A stretch of 64,000 nucleotides of DNA, taken from contig PNKZ01000001.1 in NCBI GenBank assembly GCA_013822735.1, positions 744,001-808,000 of the forward strand, in the 5' to 3' direction. The position numbers and the translations under genes are program-made. The notes beneath the pieces were generated by a model. It did no database searches, was not told the DNA's origin, and saw only the letters and a program-made list of their open reading frames with translations. The first letter of the stretch is position 1, and every line of letters begins with the position of its first letter. The DNA comes from Pirellula sp. (lineage in GTDB: Bacteria; Planctomycetota; Planctomycetia; Pirellulales; PNKZ01). Shown in pieces: positions 42,359 to 51,050 of this stretch.

Positions 42359-43894
42359 ATGCACGATCCCGCGCACTATTCCGGTTTGTACGATCCTGCC
42401 GCCCTGGAAGCGGAGCGCCTCGCGCTGGCCCGGCGCCGGTTCTTAGTCGGCGGGCTCGGCGGGGCGGGGGCCTTTGCACTGTCCGGCTTGCTCGATCCGG
42501 CGAGCGTAGAAGGAGCCGGCTCGTCGAAAAAATCGCCGCCGTCGCACGATCCCACGTTGCCTCGCCCCGCTCACTTCGCGGCCAAAGCGAAGCGGATCAT
42601 TTATATCTATCTGGAAGGGGGGCCGAGCCAGATGGATTTGTTCGACCCGAAACCGGAGTTGAACAAGTTAGACGGGAAGCCGCTGCCGGAATCGATGTTG
42701 GCCAACGTGCGCTTCGCCTTCATCAAGAAGGAAACGGCCCGGCTCATGGCGACGCCGCGAAAGTTCGTCCGTTACGGCCAGTGCGGCACCGAGATGAGTG
42801 ATCTGCTGCCGCACATCGGCAGCTGCGCCGACGATCTTTGCTTGATCCGTTCGATGCATACGGATCAGTTCAATCATTTGCCGGGCCAACTACTGATGAA
42901 CACCGGCTCGGCGATCTCCGGCCGCCCGAGCCTCGGCTCGTGGCTTTCCTACGGGCTCGGCAGCGAGTCGCGCGATTTGCCGGCCTTCGTATCGCTCGTC
43001 ACCGTCGGTCGCGGCATTCCCGGCGGCTCGGCCAGTTGGTCGAGCGGCTTCTTGCCGAGCACCTATTCGGGTACGCAGTTTCGCTCCGACGGCGACCCGG
43101 TTTTGAATCTCGGCAACCCCGCAGGGATCGACGCCGCGGCGCAGCGCTCGAGCATTTCGGCCGTGAACGATCTCAATCGCATCCATCAGCGCTCGATGCG
43201 CGACAGCGAATTAGCGGCTCGCATCAATGCGTACGAACTGGCGTTCCGCATGCAGAGCGCAGCGCCGGAACTTACCGACCTCAGCGACGAGACGCAGGAG
43301 ACTCTCGATCTCTACGGCGTCGACCGCAAAGAGCCGCCGATCAAGAGCAACCTCGGGGGCGTCGGGTTGTTCGGGCCGTTTGCCCGGAACTGTTTGTTGG
43401 CGCGGCGAATGGTCGAGCGCGGCGTTCGCGTGGTCGGCATCTTCCATTCGTCGTGGGATCACCACAGTGCGCTCGATCCGCAGCTCAAGCACAATTGTTT
43501 GATGGCCGATCAACCGATCGCCGCGTTACTGAAGGATCTGAAGCGACGCGGAATGCTCGAAGATACGCTGGTCGTCTGGAACAGCGAATTCGGCCGAACG
43601 CCGCTCGGTGAGAATCGCACCGGGGCCAATTCGCGGGTGACCGGTCGGGATCATCACCCGTATGCCTTCAGCATTTGGATGGCAGGCGGCGGCGTGAAGG
43701 GTGGGCAAGTCATCGGCAAGACCGACGAGATTGCCTGGAGCGCCGTGGAAGACAAGGTGCACGTGCACGATTTGCAGGCCACGATCTTGCACCTTTGCGG
43801 GCTCGACCACACGCGCCTGACGTACCGCTTTCAAGGGCGCAATTTCCGCCTGACCGACGTGCACGGCGAAGTCGTGCATAAGGCGTTGGCGTAG
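42359..43894 (+). CDS. DUF1501 family secreted protein (Tat-type leader)
   Basis: 511 residues; ATG 42359 lies 7 bases after the previous stop. A twin-arginine leader (LARRRFLVGGLGGAGAFALSG) suggests Tat export. The body is of the alkaline phosphatase/sulfatase superfamily fold used by DUF1501: IYLEGGPSQMDLFDPKPELN, MSDLLPHIGSCADDLCLIRSMHTDQFNH, GVRVVGIFHSSWDHHSALD, LVVWNSEFGRTPLGENR, GRDHHPYAFSIWMAGGGVKGG and VHDLQATILHLCGLDH. These Asp/His positions resemble metal ligands in that superfamily. Constant partner of PSCyt/DUF1549/DUF1553 proteins. Activity unknown. Confidence 0.95.
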   Translation: MHDPAHYSGLYDPAALEAERLALARRRFLVGGLGGAGAFALSGLLDPASVEGAGSSKKSPPSHDPTLPRPAHFAAKAKRIIYIYLEGGPSQMDLFDPKPELNKLDGKPLPESMLANVRFAFIKKETARLMATPRKFVRYGQCGTEMSDLLPHIGSCADDLCLIRSMHTDQFNHLPGQLLMNTGSAISGRPSLGSWLSYGLGSESRDLPAFVSLVTVGRGIPGGSASWSSGFLPSTYSGTQFRSDGDPVLNLGNPAGIDAAAQRSSISAVNDLNRIHQRSMRDSELAARINAYELAFRMQSAAPELTDLSDETQETLDLYGVDRKEPPIKSNLGGVGLFGPFARNCLLARRMVERGVRVVGIFHSSWDHHSALDPQLKHNCLMADQPIAALLKDLKRRGMLEDTLVVWNSEFGRTPLGENRTGANSRVTGRDHHPYAFSIWMAGGGVKGGQVIGKTDEIAWSAVEDKVHVHDLQATILHLCGLDHTRLTYRFQGRNFRLTDVHGEVVHKALA

Positions 43895-43906
43895 CGAACC
43901 GCCGCT

Positions 43907-44239
43907 CTAAGACGCGGGCGCGTCGAGCAGCTTGAACGCTTCGCGCAGTTCTAGGTCGCTCGGCCGGGCCAGTTGCGCGAGGATTTGGCCGTTGCGGAGC
44001 AACACGAGATTCGGCCACAGCTTCACGCGAAACGTGCGGCCGAGCATCTTGCCCCGACCGTCTTCTATTTTGAGATGTGTCACGTTCGGCCGGCGATCAA
44101 GCTCGGCCTTTAGCGCCGGCTGAGCCGCCTGGCAATGCGGGCACCAACTCGCGCCGAATTCCAGCACGACCAGTCCGGGCATTTGGTCGACCGCTTCGCG
44201 CTCCGGCTCGACGGTGCTCTCAGACATGTAGGGGGGCAT
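43907..44239 (-). CDS. Thioredoxin-like protein
   Basis: 110 residues. The redox motif is C33-P-H-C36 within GASWCPHCQAAQPAL, and the cis-Pro is in KLWPNLVLLRNGQ. The protein lacks a signal peptide, so it probably works in the cytoplasm. The first ATG at 44239 has a GGAG about 10 bases upstream; an internal ATG at 44227 is possible. The CPHC active site is usual for several small thioredoxins. Convergent with the DUF1501 gene (12-base gap). Confidence 0.88.
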   Translation of the reverse strand: MPPYMSESTVEPEREAVDQMPGLVVLEFGASWCPHCQAAQPALKAELDRRPNVTHLKIEDGRGKMLGRTFRVKLWPNLVLLRNGQILAQLARPSDLELREAFKLLDAPAS

Positions 44240-44408
44240 AGGATGGTGCTCCGCGTTGAGCGTGGGAGAAGTTCAGGAGGAATTGTACGCGGCCCGATGT
44301 GCTTGAGATACAAATCGCCGGCTGCGGTTGCGAACTGCCGCTGCGAATCGATAAACTCCCAGACCGATATCTTGCGACAGTTGGACGGAACGAACGAAAT
44401 AGACGGAT

Positions 44409-45107
44409 ATGCCCCACGAAACTTTGATCGCCGCTCCCGGTCCCGCGGAACGAACTGTGCGCACGGCCGACGGCCGCGTGCTCGACGTTCCGGCCGGTTG
44501 GGTGCTCGTTCCGCCGGGCGATCCCGGATTGACCCGGCGCGTGAAGGCCGCGGGGCCGACCTGGACGATGCAAGAGAAGCGGGGGCGCAAGTTGTTTTCG
44601 CGCGGTGTGTGGGCCGACCAAGCGAACGTGAAGCGGATCGCAACGGAATTGGCCGCCGAGCGCGCCACCCCTGCCTATGCCCGCAAGCAAGCGGCGGCCG
44701 GAGAGCGTCGCGAGCGCGAGCAAGCGGCGTACGTCGAATCGTTCGAGGAATCGGTCGTAAGCTTCCTGTGCTTTGCTCCTCCGCACGCGACCTTAGCGCG
44801 GCATCTTGCGAAGGTGGTCGCCGCCCACGCCACGCCGGTCGGCAGCGGCACCGTGGCGCGGACGGAGCGCATTCCGATCGAGCGCCGCGCCGAGGCCGCG
44901 GTCATCGCTTGGCTGCGACATCAAACCACGGCGTACGACTCGCTGAAAATTCCGCGCGTGAAGGGGAAACGGCGCGAGGTGCGGCGCATGTTGGCGGAAC
45001 AGTCGCGAATTTTGCTAGAAGGGTATCGACGGGGGCAGGCAGTCGATCCGGCTCGTTGCCCGTTGCGGCAAGCGCTCGCGAAGCTACCGGCGGCGGCCTC
45101 CTTGTAG
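44409..45107 (+). CDS. DUF2293 domain protein
   Basis: 232 residues. The C-terminal ~90 residues match DUF2293: RTERIPIERRAEAAVIAWLRHQTTAYDSLKIPRVKGKRREVRRMLAEQSRILL. The N-terminal half is a small beta-rich domain (VPAGWVLVPPGDPGLTRRVKAAG) and a charged helical stretch (EREQAAYVESFEES). Arg-rich and likely cytoplasmic, possibly nucleic-acid binding by charge alone. No partner genes are evident. Role unknown. The ATG at 44409 is the natural start. Confidence 0.75.
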   Translation: MPHETLIAAPGPAERTVRTADGRVLDVPAGWVLVPPGDPGLTRRVKAAGPTWTMQEKRGRKLFSRGVWADQANVKRIATELAAERATPAYARKQAAAGERREREQAAYVESFEESVVSFLCFAPPHATLARHLAKVVAAHATPVGSGTVARTERIPIERRAEAAVIAWLRHQTTAYDSLKIPRVKGKRREVRRMLAEQSRILLEGYRRGQAVDPARCPLRQALAKLPAAASL

Positions 45108-45129
45108 GGAACGCCCTCCGTGGCGTTCC
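45108..45129. terminator. Perfect 8-bp hairpin at a convergent junction
   Basis: GGAACGCC and GGCGTTCC (45108-45129, loop CTCCGT) form a perfect stem directly after the DUF2293 stop codon (45105-45107). It lies 7 bases before the convergent secreted-protein stop and could serve both genes. No T-run follows. Confidence 0.6.
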
Positions 45130-45136
45130 GCGCCGG

Positions 45137-45949
45137 CTACGGCTTCAACGTTAGGCCTTGTTCAATGCTGCCGATCGCAGGAATGAGTCGGGCCGTGTAG
45201 CCGACGCCTTTCTTGCTTGTGCCGCGGGCCACGAGAAACTTCCCTGCACCGAGCGGCACCAAGCCGAGCGACGCATCTTGCTCGAAGCGACGAACGTCGG
45301 AAAAGTCGGCCGCGGCGGTGAGCAGAGTCTTCGGGTCGCCGTAGCAGCCGAACCACCACCGGTCGTCGGCGAAGTTTGCGGTTTGAATTCCCATCAGCGT
45401 GTAGCCGCCGCCGAGCGTGTGGCGACGGACGAATCGAAACGTGTCGCGGAATTCGTACTCGTAGACGTAGTTCTCGGCGGCGCCCGGGGGCAATCCGCCG
45501 ACGAGGTAAAAGCGCCCGTCGCGCTGGGCCATGCCGCCGGCGCCATGCACCAATTCTTCGACCGGATGTTTGGCGAGCAGTTGCAGATCGTCGGCGTCGT
45601 AAATGTAGACGAGGGAGACGGCTTCCCCGGCCGGCCGATTGAACTTGCCGAGATTCACGGCGACAAATATTTTTCCGTCGTGATAACAGAGATCGCCATG
45701 GTGGTCATCGACGGGAACTTCCCGCTCGATTTTGCCCGCAGAGTCGGTCTTTACGAGTTGCGAGGTGAAGCACCAATAGAGACGGCCGGCGTCGTCGCGA
45801 CACGCCCCTTGCAGATGCTGCTTATAAACGCCCGGGCAGGCTACGTCCTGAAACGGCAAGATATCGGCGGCGCGCAAAGAGACGCCTGCTGATGTGATGC
45901 ACATTACGGCGATGCCTAAAATCGCAATGATTCGAAAACTGGCGGCCAT
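45137..45949 (-). CDS. Secreted propeller-like protein, function unknown
   Basis: 270 residues with a signal peptide (MAASFRIIAILGIAVMCI, cleavage near SLRAAD). The mature chain shows repeated short strands that look like propeller blades: CRDDAGRLYWCFTSQLVKTDSAGKIE, YHDGKIFVAVNLGKF, LVYIYDADDLQLLA, GRFYLVGGLPPGAAENYVYEY, DDRWWFGCYGD. Related sequences occur in secreted planctomycete proteins with no assigned role. The conserved Asp/Asn-rich turns might bind calcium or sugar. No catalytic motif identified. Confidence 0.6.
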   Translation of the reverse strand: MAASFRIIAILGIAVMCITSAGVSLRAADILPFQDVACPGVYKQHLQGACRDDAGRLYWCFTSQLVKTDSAGKIEREVPVDDHHGDLCYHDGKIFVAVNLGKFNRPAGEAVSLVYIYDADDLQLLAKHPVEELVHGAGGMAQRDGRFYLVGGLPPGAAENYVYEYEFRDTFRFVRRHTLGGGYTLMGIQTANFADDRWWFGCYGDPKTLLTAAADFSDVRRFEQDASLGLVPLGAGKFLVARGTSKKGVGYTARLIPAIGSIEQGLTLKP

Positions 45950-46057
45950 GGCGTTCTCACGGCGAGAGGGGATGGAACGCTGTTAGAGTAGCACAAGTCG
46001 TAGCGTACCGGCATAATCGGCCTGGGCGTTTTTGCGGGGCAAGCGGAGCAGGGGAGC

Positions 46058-46543
46058 ATGTCGGAGATCGTCGCCTATCATGAAGCCGGACATGCGCTGA
46101 TGGCGCATTTGCTTGGCGGCCAAGTGCAACAGGTGACGATCGAGCCCGACCGCGACGACGGCCCGCAACGAGAAGGAGATACGCAAGTCTTATGGCGACG
46201 CTCGCGACTTACGGAGCGCGCCTTCGCCGAAGTTGCGGCCCAAGTGAGCCTAGCGGGTCCTGCGGCGGAAATGATTTACACCGGCGAGCCGAGTCATCCT
46301 GGGCACGTCGCGGAATGGGCCGGAGATTGGGAAGAAGCGTGGCGCTCGGTGGCGCCGTGGTATGCGGAGGAACGTCGGCGGCTGCTGTATTTAGAGCGGT
46401 TGTCCGTAAGCATCTACCATCGGCTTAAGGGGGACGATATTTGGCCCTGCGTTGCGGCGTTGGCCGATGAATTGCTGGCGCACGAAACGCTCGATGAGGA
46501 ACAGATCGCAGAAGTCATGGCGACCTGGCTCGGCACGGGCTAA
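46058..46543 (+). CDS. Single-domain M41-like metalloprotease (HExxH-type)
   Basis: 161 residues. The zinc site HEAGH is at residues 8-12 (AYHEAGHALMAHLLGG), the same local sequence as in FtsH-type M41 peptidases. AEMIYTGEPSHPGHVAEWAGDWEEAW might hold the third ligand, and the helical remainder fits an FtsH-like fold. There is no AAA ATPase domain or membrane helix. A good GGGGAG ribosome-binding site precedes the ATG. Small stand-alone M41-like proteins are uncommon but known. The substrate is unknown. Confidence 0.7.
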   Translation: MSEIVAYHEAGHALMAHLLGGQVQQVTIEPDRDDGPQREGDTQVLWRRSRLTERAFAEVAAQVSLAGPAAEMIYTGEPSHPGHVAEWAGDWEEAWRSVAPWYAEERRRLLYLERLSVSIYHRLKGDDIWPCVAALADELLAHETLDEEQIAEVMATWLGTG

Positions 46544-46582
46544 CGTTTCTTTAGTGCAACTTACATAGCGAAGGACGGGATC

Positions 46583-47068
46583 ATGAACGACGTCAGGCAG
46601 CCGATCGTGCGAGCGACGAATCAAGGGCGCTTAGTTGCCGTTGTCGGCGACTTGTACCGTTTCTTAGCCGAGGGCACCGATACCGCCGGCAAATACGCGA
46701 CGATTGACGCGACCGTTCCGCCCGGCGGAGGGCCGCCGCCGCATAAGCATTCGCGAGAAGAGGAATCGTTCTATGTACTTGAGGGAGAGATCACCTTCTC
46801 CATCGACGACAAACAAACCGTTGCCGGCCCGGGCACATTCGTACAGATGCCGATCGGCGTGTGGCACGGCTTTCGAAACAACAGCGACCGTCCCGCGCGG
46901 ATGATCATTAGCGTTGCGCCCGCCGGATTGGAGCAGATGTTCATCGAGATCGGCACGCCGATGGCCGAGGGTTCGACTACGGCCCAGCCGCCGACGCCGG
47001 AAGAAATCGGCAAGTTGCTCGCCGCGGCGCCGCGCTACGGCATCGAGGTGCGCGTGCCGCCGCATTAA
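46583..47068 (+). CDS. Cupin-domain protein
   Basis: 161 residues. Cupin motif 1 is PPHKHSREEESFYVLEGE (two His and one Glu as metal ligands) and motif 2 is PGTFVQMPIGVWHGFRN (His). Single-cupin proteins of this size bind Mn, Fe or Zn and may be isomerases, dioxygenases or sugar-binding proteins. The C-terminal ~45 residues (TAQPPTPEEIGKLLAAAPRYGIEV) form an extra helix found in many uncharacterised cupins annotated as quercetinase-like. Activity cannot be assigned. Confidence 0.85.
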   Translation: MNDVRQPIVRATNQGRLVAVVGDLYRFLAEGTDTAGKYATIDATVPPGGGPPPHKHSREEESFYVLEGEITFSIDDKQTVAGPGTFVQMPIGVWHGFRNNSDRPARMIISVAPAGLEQMFIEIGTPMAEGSTTAQPPTPEEIGKLLAAAPRYGIEVRVPPH

Positions 47069-47086
47069 TGCCGGTCGCCGCCGTCG

Positions 47087-47677
47087 TTAGCTGCGTTTCA
47101 ATTTACGCACTTCCTGGTGTCGGTAGCATTCGACGAGGTGGTCGTTGACCATGCCGACCGCTTGCATGAAGGCGTAGCAAATCGTCGTGCCGACAAACTT
47201 GAACCCGCGCCGCTTAAGGTCTTTGCTCATGGCGTCCGATTGCTCCGTGCGGGCCGGAACGTCTTTCATGGTGGTGTGACGGTTCTGAATCGGCGCGCCG
47301 TCGACAAAGCCCCAGAGGTAATCCGCGAACGATCCGAGTTCTTCGTGCAGCGCGAGAAGCGACTTCGCGTTCGTGATCGTCGCGTCGATTTTCAAGCGGT
47401 TGCGCACGATGCCCGCATCGGCCAAAAGACGCGCCTTCTGTTTGTCGCCGTAGCGCGCAATGCGCACGGCGTCGAAGCCGTCGAAGGCGCGACGATAATT
47501 GTCGCGCTTTTTCAAAATGGTTTCCCAACTCAGCCCGGCCTGCGCCCCTTCGAGGATGAGCATCTCAAAGAGCAGCCGATCGTCGAATTGGGGTACTCCC
47601 CACTCCGTATCGTGGTAGGCGATGTATTGTTCACCGCGGGCCCAGGGACAGCGATTTCGAACTCGAGGAGTTGCCAT
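47087..47677 (-). CDS. tag: DNA-3-methyladenine glycosylase I
   Basis: 196 residues from ATG 47677 (MATPRVRNRCPWA). It removes 3-methyladenine from alkylated DNA. Zinc ligands are C10, H22, H180 and C184, and the catalytic Glu is E43 (LEGAQAGLSWETI). Conserved parts include ARYGDKQKARLLADAGIVRNRLKI, GSFADYLWGFVDG and KRRGFKFVGTTICYAFMQAVGMVNDH. Upstream in-frame residues look unconserved. Convergent with the cupin gene across 18 bases. Confidence 0.94.
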   Translation of the reverse strand: MATPRVRNRCPWARGEQYIAYHDTEWGVPQFDDRLLFEMLILEGAQAGLSWETILKKRDNYRRAFDGFDAVRIARYGDKQKARLLADAGIVRNRLKIDATITNAKSLLALHEELGSFADYLWGFVDGAPIQNRHTTMKDVPARTEQSDAMSKDLKRRGFKFVGTTICYAFMQAVGMVNDHLVECYRHQEVRKLKRS

Positions 47678-47789
47678 GGCAGTCGAGAGTGGGATTGGCG
47701 CGCGTTGAGGACGGAATCGCATCACGCCGCAAGCATCGCGGCGTAAGCGTGCTCGACATCGTAACGAAGAACGCGCCGCCGACCAATCG

Positions 47790-48449
47790 CTAGTATACGA
47801 TCGGCAAAAATTGCCGCGGTACGCCGAACGCGGCGGCCAAAGCGCAAACCCGTTGTTGTGAGACGGTGCGCGAAGCAGGGAGCCGTTCCAGGTACTCGCC
47901 CAATGTAATGTCGGTCGCCATCGACTGCAGGCCGAGCGACTCAAGATTTTCACGCACCACGCGCAGCGCGTGCCGCTCCAAGAGTTCGACCCGATCGAAC
48001 CAATCGCCGAGCCGCGACGCGAACTTCGGCGGCTTAGAGTTGTTCGGCTCCTCTTGTACGGCGATGGACGTCATCAATGTGTGTCGCGAGGTGGGAGCGA
48101 TATTCATTCCGCAGCGCGCGTTGAGTTCGTCGATAAGCGGTAGGCAATCCGTGCAAAACCATTCCGACCAACGCATGCCGCTCATCAGAAGTCGCCGGCC
48201 GCAGCAACGGCACAGCGTGACCGCCTGATTGAAATCGTAATCGTTCCAACGCGGAGAAAGCGCCACCGACGCGCAGGCGCACTCCTGACGCAAATTGCGC
48301 TCGACCGTTGCTACCGGAGGTAGTTGCGTCTGTTCGGCCGACGGCGTTTCGCTGCGAATCACTTCGCCATGCAGTTCACCGCAAATGCGACATACCGATA
48401 GCCGATCGAGAGGTACGCGAATCGAAACTTGTCGTGATTGAGGATGCAT
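47790..48449 (-). CDS. Cys-rich zinc-ribbon-like protein, function unknown
   Basis: 219 residues. Three CxxC-type pairs suggest zinc binding: CRICGE (about 20), CRCCGR (about 80) and a further C-x2-C pair, WFCTDCL (about 98). The C-terminal third looks helical and may hold a small HTH-like unit (LGEYLERLPASRTVSQQRVCALAAAFGVPRQFLP). No family recognised; it could be a regulator by this look. It is 112 bases upstream of the tag gene on the same strand. Confidence 0.55.
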   Translation of the reverse strand: MHPQSRQVSIRVPLDRLSVCRICGELHGEVIRSETPSAEQTQLPPVATVERNLRQECACASVALSPRWNDYDFNQAVTLCRCCGRRLLMSGMRWSEWFCTDCLPLIDELNARCGMNIAPTSRHTLMTSIAVQEEPNNSKPPKFASRLGDWFDRVELLERHALRVVRENLESLGLQSMATDITLGEYLERLPASRTVSQQRVCALAAAFGVPRQFLPIVY

Positions 48450-48778
48450 GACGCGATACTCTGCGGAGAATGAGTTCGTGCGCTCTAACGTTATCGAGAG
48501 AAGCGGCCGAACGGATCGGCTTGCGCCGCGTACCCCTGCAGCACCGTCGCGGCCCTCCGACGGTATTCATGAGTTTTAATGAGGTGCTGAATACGAACAA
48601 TTCCCCAATACTGGCGGGCGGTGTGATTCGCTCTGCCGCGCCGGCCATAAACGCCCATCTTTTCGAGGGGCAGATCACCTAGTACCGACAACGCGCCGGA
48701 AATGGTTTCCCGCCGCCGACGCGGTAGTTAGAATCGACGGCTCCTGCCCTGATTTCTGCCCACACGGACGCCAATCTC
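48450..48778. other. Divergent intergenic region
   Basis: About 330 bases between the divergent zinc-ribbon and esterase genes. A 70-codon open frame (48470-48682) has no recognisable product or good ribosome-binding site. Likely promoter region for both flanking genes. Confidence 0.4.
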
Positions 48779-49837
48779 ATGAAACTCCGCGCCTTGGCGG
48801 TGTCTTCGGCACTGCTCGTTCTGTTCGTTACTTGTCACCTCGCATTCGCGGCAGAGGCTCCGGCCGAGAAGCCCGCCGCAAAACCCCAGGCCGGTGACGG
48901 CAGTCCCTCCGTCAAGAAGAAACCGGAGGATTCTGCCGCGAAGTCGGCGGAAGCGAAGCCCGCGCCGAAGCCGTCGGGACCGAAGCCGACGATGGCCAAC
49001 GTGCCGTACGGCGACGACCCGGCGCAAGTGCTGGATTTTTACAAGTGCGAATCGGCCGTGCCGACGCCGCTGGTGTTCTACATTCACGGCGGCGGGTGGA
49101 TGGGAGGAAGCAAGAACAATGCCGGCGCGGTTCCGACGTATTTTGCTGAAGGGATCTCCGTCGTTTCCATCGAGTATCGGTTTGTGTCGAAAGCCACGGC
49201 GGCCGGTATCAAGCCCCCCGTGCAATGGCCGCTCCACGATGCGGCCCGCGCGCTGCAGTTCGTTCGCAGTAAAGCGAAGGAATGGAACATCGACAAGACG
49301 CGCATCGCGGCTACCGGCGGTTCGGCCGGCGCCTGCAGCAGCTTATGGCTCGCATTCCATGACGATATGGCCGATCCGAGCAGCAGCGATCCCGTCGCGC
49401 GCGAGTCGACGCGGCTGCTTTGCGCGGCCGTCGGCGGCGCGCAGACGAGTCTCGATCCGAAGCAAATGAAAGAGTGGATGCCGAACAGCAAGTACGGCGG
49501 GCACGCCTTCGGCTTTGCAACCGACGTCGAAAAGAAGATTTCCGCGTTCGACGCCTTCTTGGCCGGCCGCGAGACGATCATGCCGTGGATCAAGGAATAC
49601 TCGCCGTACGAACTCGTAACGTCCGACGATCCTCCGGTGCACCTGTATTACGGTGCGCCTCCGGCCATGGGGCAAGAAACGAAAGATCCCACGCACTCGG
49701 CCAACTTCGGCGTCGGGCTACAAGAGAAGTGCAAGAGCGCCGGCGTCGAATGCGTCCTTTCCTATCCGGGCGCAAAAGGCATCGAGTATCCGCTCACGCA
49801 CCAATATCTGATTGCGAAGCTCAAAGCGAAAAAGTAG
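48779..49837 (+). CDS. Secreted alpha/beta-hydrolase (BD-FAE/carboxylesterase type)
   Basis: 352 residues with a signal peptide (MKLRALAVSSALLVLFVTC, cleavage near AFAAE) and a Pro/Lys/Ala-rich linker to about residue 75. The oxyanion motif HGGGW is at 103-107 and the nucleophile is S182 in GGSAGA. A charge-relay His may be in LTHQYL near the C terminus and an Asp in TSDDPPVHL. This combination matches bacterial esterases of the BD-FAE or carboxylesterase type, which release acyl groups from polysaccharides. Substrate unknown. Confidence 0.85.
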   Translation: MKLRALAVSSALLVLFVTCHLAFAAEAPAEKPAAKPQAGDGSPSVKKKPEDSAAKSAEAKPAPKPSGPKPTMANVPYGDDPAQVLDFYKCESAVPTPLVFYIHGGGWMGGSKNNAGAVPTYFAEGISVVSIEYRFVSKATAAGIKPPVQWPLHDAARALQFVRSKAKEWNIDKTRIAATGGSAGACSSLWLAFHDDMADPSSSDPVARESTRLLCAAVGGAQTSLDPKQMKEWMPNSKYGGHAFGFATDVEKKISAFDAFLAGRETIMPWIKEYSPYELVTSDDPPVHLYYGAPPAMGQETKDPTHSANFGVGLQEKCKSAGVECVLSYPGAKGIEYPLTHQYLIAKLKAKK

Positions 49838-50012
49838 GGCGATAATTGTCGCATCGTCTACCTATCCAGGCCGTCCGATGGTCGCAAAACGTTGCGGTCG
49901 TCGGGCGGCCGGGTCGTTATGGGAGGGAGCGTCTCTTGTCGCCGAGCGACGCATCGCATAGAAAAATGTCGTCCCAAGGAAGCAGGGTGACCGGAGCCAA
50001 TTCGGAAGGCGC

Positions 50013-51029
50013 ATGAGTACGACGTCGAAGAATGCCGCGGAATTGCTAGACGCGACCGTGCTCGTCACCGGGGCCGACGGCTTTATCGGCAGCCATCTGA
50101 CGGAGCGACTCGTCGAACTCGGCGCCCGCGTGCGCCCGTTCTGTCTCTACAATTCCCAAGGTTCTTGGGGCTGGCTCGACCAATCATCGACCGACGTCCG
50201 CAGTCGGCTAGATGTTCGGCTGGGCGACATTCGCGACCCTCGCTGCGTTGAAGAGTCGCTGGAAGGGGTCGACTACGTCTTTCATCTCGCGGCGCTGATT
50301 TCCATTCCGTATTCGTACGTGGCGCCGGCGAGTTACGTCGAGACGAACGTTTCCGGAACGCTCAATGTGTTGGAGGCCGCCCGCCGTCATCGTGTGCGGC
50401 GGATCGTTCATACGTCGACCAGCGAAGTGTACGGTACGCCGGCGACTCTGCCGATTCGCGAGACCCATCCGCTGCAGGCCCAATCGCCGTATGCCGCTTC
50501 GAAGGTGGCCGCCGACCAGCTCGCGCTCTCGTATCATGCGAGCTTCGCAGTGCCGGTGACGGTCTTGCGGCCGTTTAACACCTACGGACCTCGTCAATCG
50601 ACGCGCGCCGTCACATCGACGCTGCTGCATCAACTTCTAGGCGGTGCGCGCGAAGTGGAACTCGGCCGGCTCGATACGCGCCGCGATATGACTTACGTCG
50701 GCGACACGGTCGACGGGTTCATCAAAGCGGCGCTGGCCGAGGGGGTCGAAGGGGCGACGATCCAACTCGGCACGGGCCAAGCCGTTTCGATCGGCGAGTT
50801 GTTCGCAATGTGTTGCCAAGCCGTCGGGGTGCAGGCCGAAGTGCGGCAAGACCCGCGGCGGATGCGTCCCGATGCGAGCGAAGTACTCGTGCTCGAATCC
50901 GACCCGAGCCTGGCTCGCGAACGCTTAGGTTGGGAACCGCAAACGCCGCTCGTGGAAGGGTTGCGCCGCATGGCCGATTGGATTCGTAGCCAAGGCGCGG
51001 GCCGAGGCGACGCGTTTTTGCATCTCTAA
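50013..51029 (+). CDS. Nucleotide-sugar 4,6-dehydratase/epimerase (LegB-like)
   Basis: 338 residues. SDR-extended enzyme with NAD-binding TGADGFIG (19-26), LAALISIPYSY, STSEVYG and the catalytic SPYAASKVAADQ (Tyr-x3-Lys). The early segment PFCLYNSQGSWGWLD is characteristic of the LegB group of nucleotide-sugar 4,6-dehydratases in the legionaminic acid pathway. Start ATG 50013 with a GGAAGG site. It is the only plus-strand gene of the glycan locus and faces the rest. The exact substrate is uncertain. Confidence 0.82.
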   Translation: MSTTSKNAAELLDATVLVTGADGFIGSHLTERLVELGARVRPFCLYNSQGSWGWLDQSSTDVRSRLDVRLGDIRDPRCVEESLEGVDYVFHLAALISIPYSYVAPASYVETNVSGTLNVLEAARRHRVRRIVHTSTSEVYGTPATLPIRETHPLQAQSPYAASKVAADQLALSYHASFAVPVTVLRPFNTYGPRQSTRAVTSTLLHQLLGGAREVELGRLDTRRDMTYVGDTVDGFIKAALAEGVEGATIQLGTGQAVSIGELFAMCCQAVGVQAEVRQDPRRMRPDASEVLVLESDPSLARERLGWEPQTPLVEGLRRMADWIRSQGAGRGDAFLHL

Positions 51030-51050
51030 CGCCCCGCTCGCGAGAGGCGC

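Noticed and set aside
48470-48682. 70-codon gene in the divergent intergenic region
   Set aside because: No ribosome-binding site, no conserved motif and low plausibility of translation.
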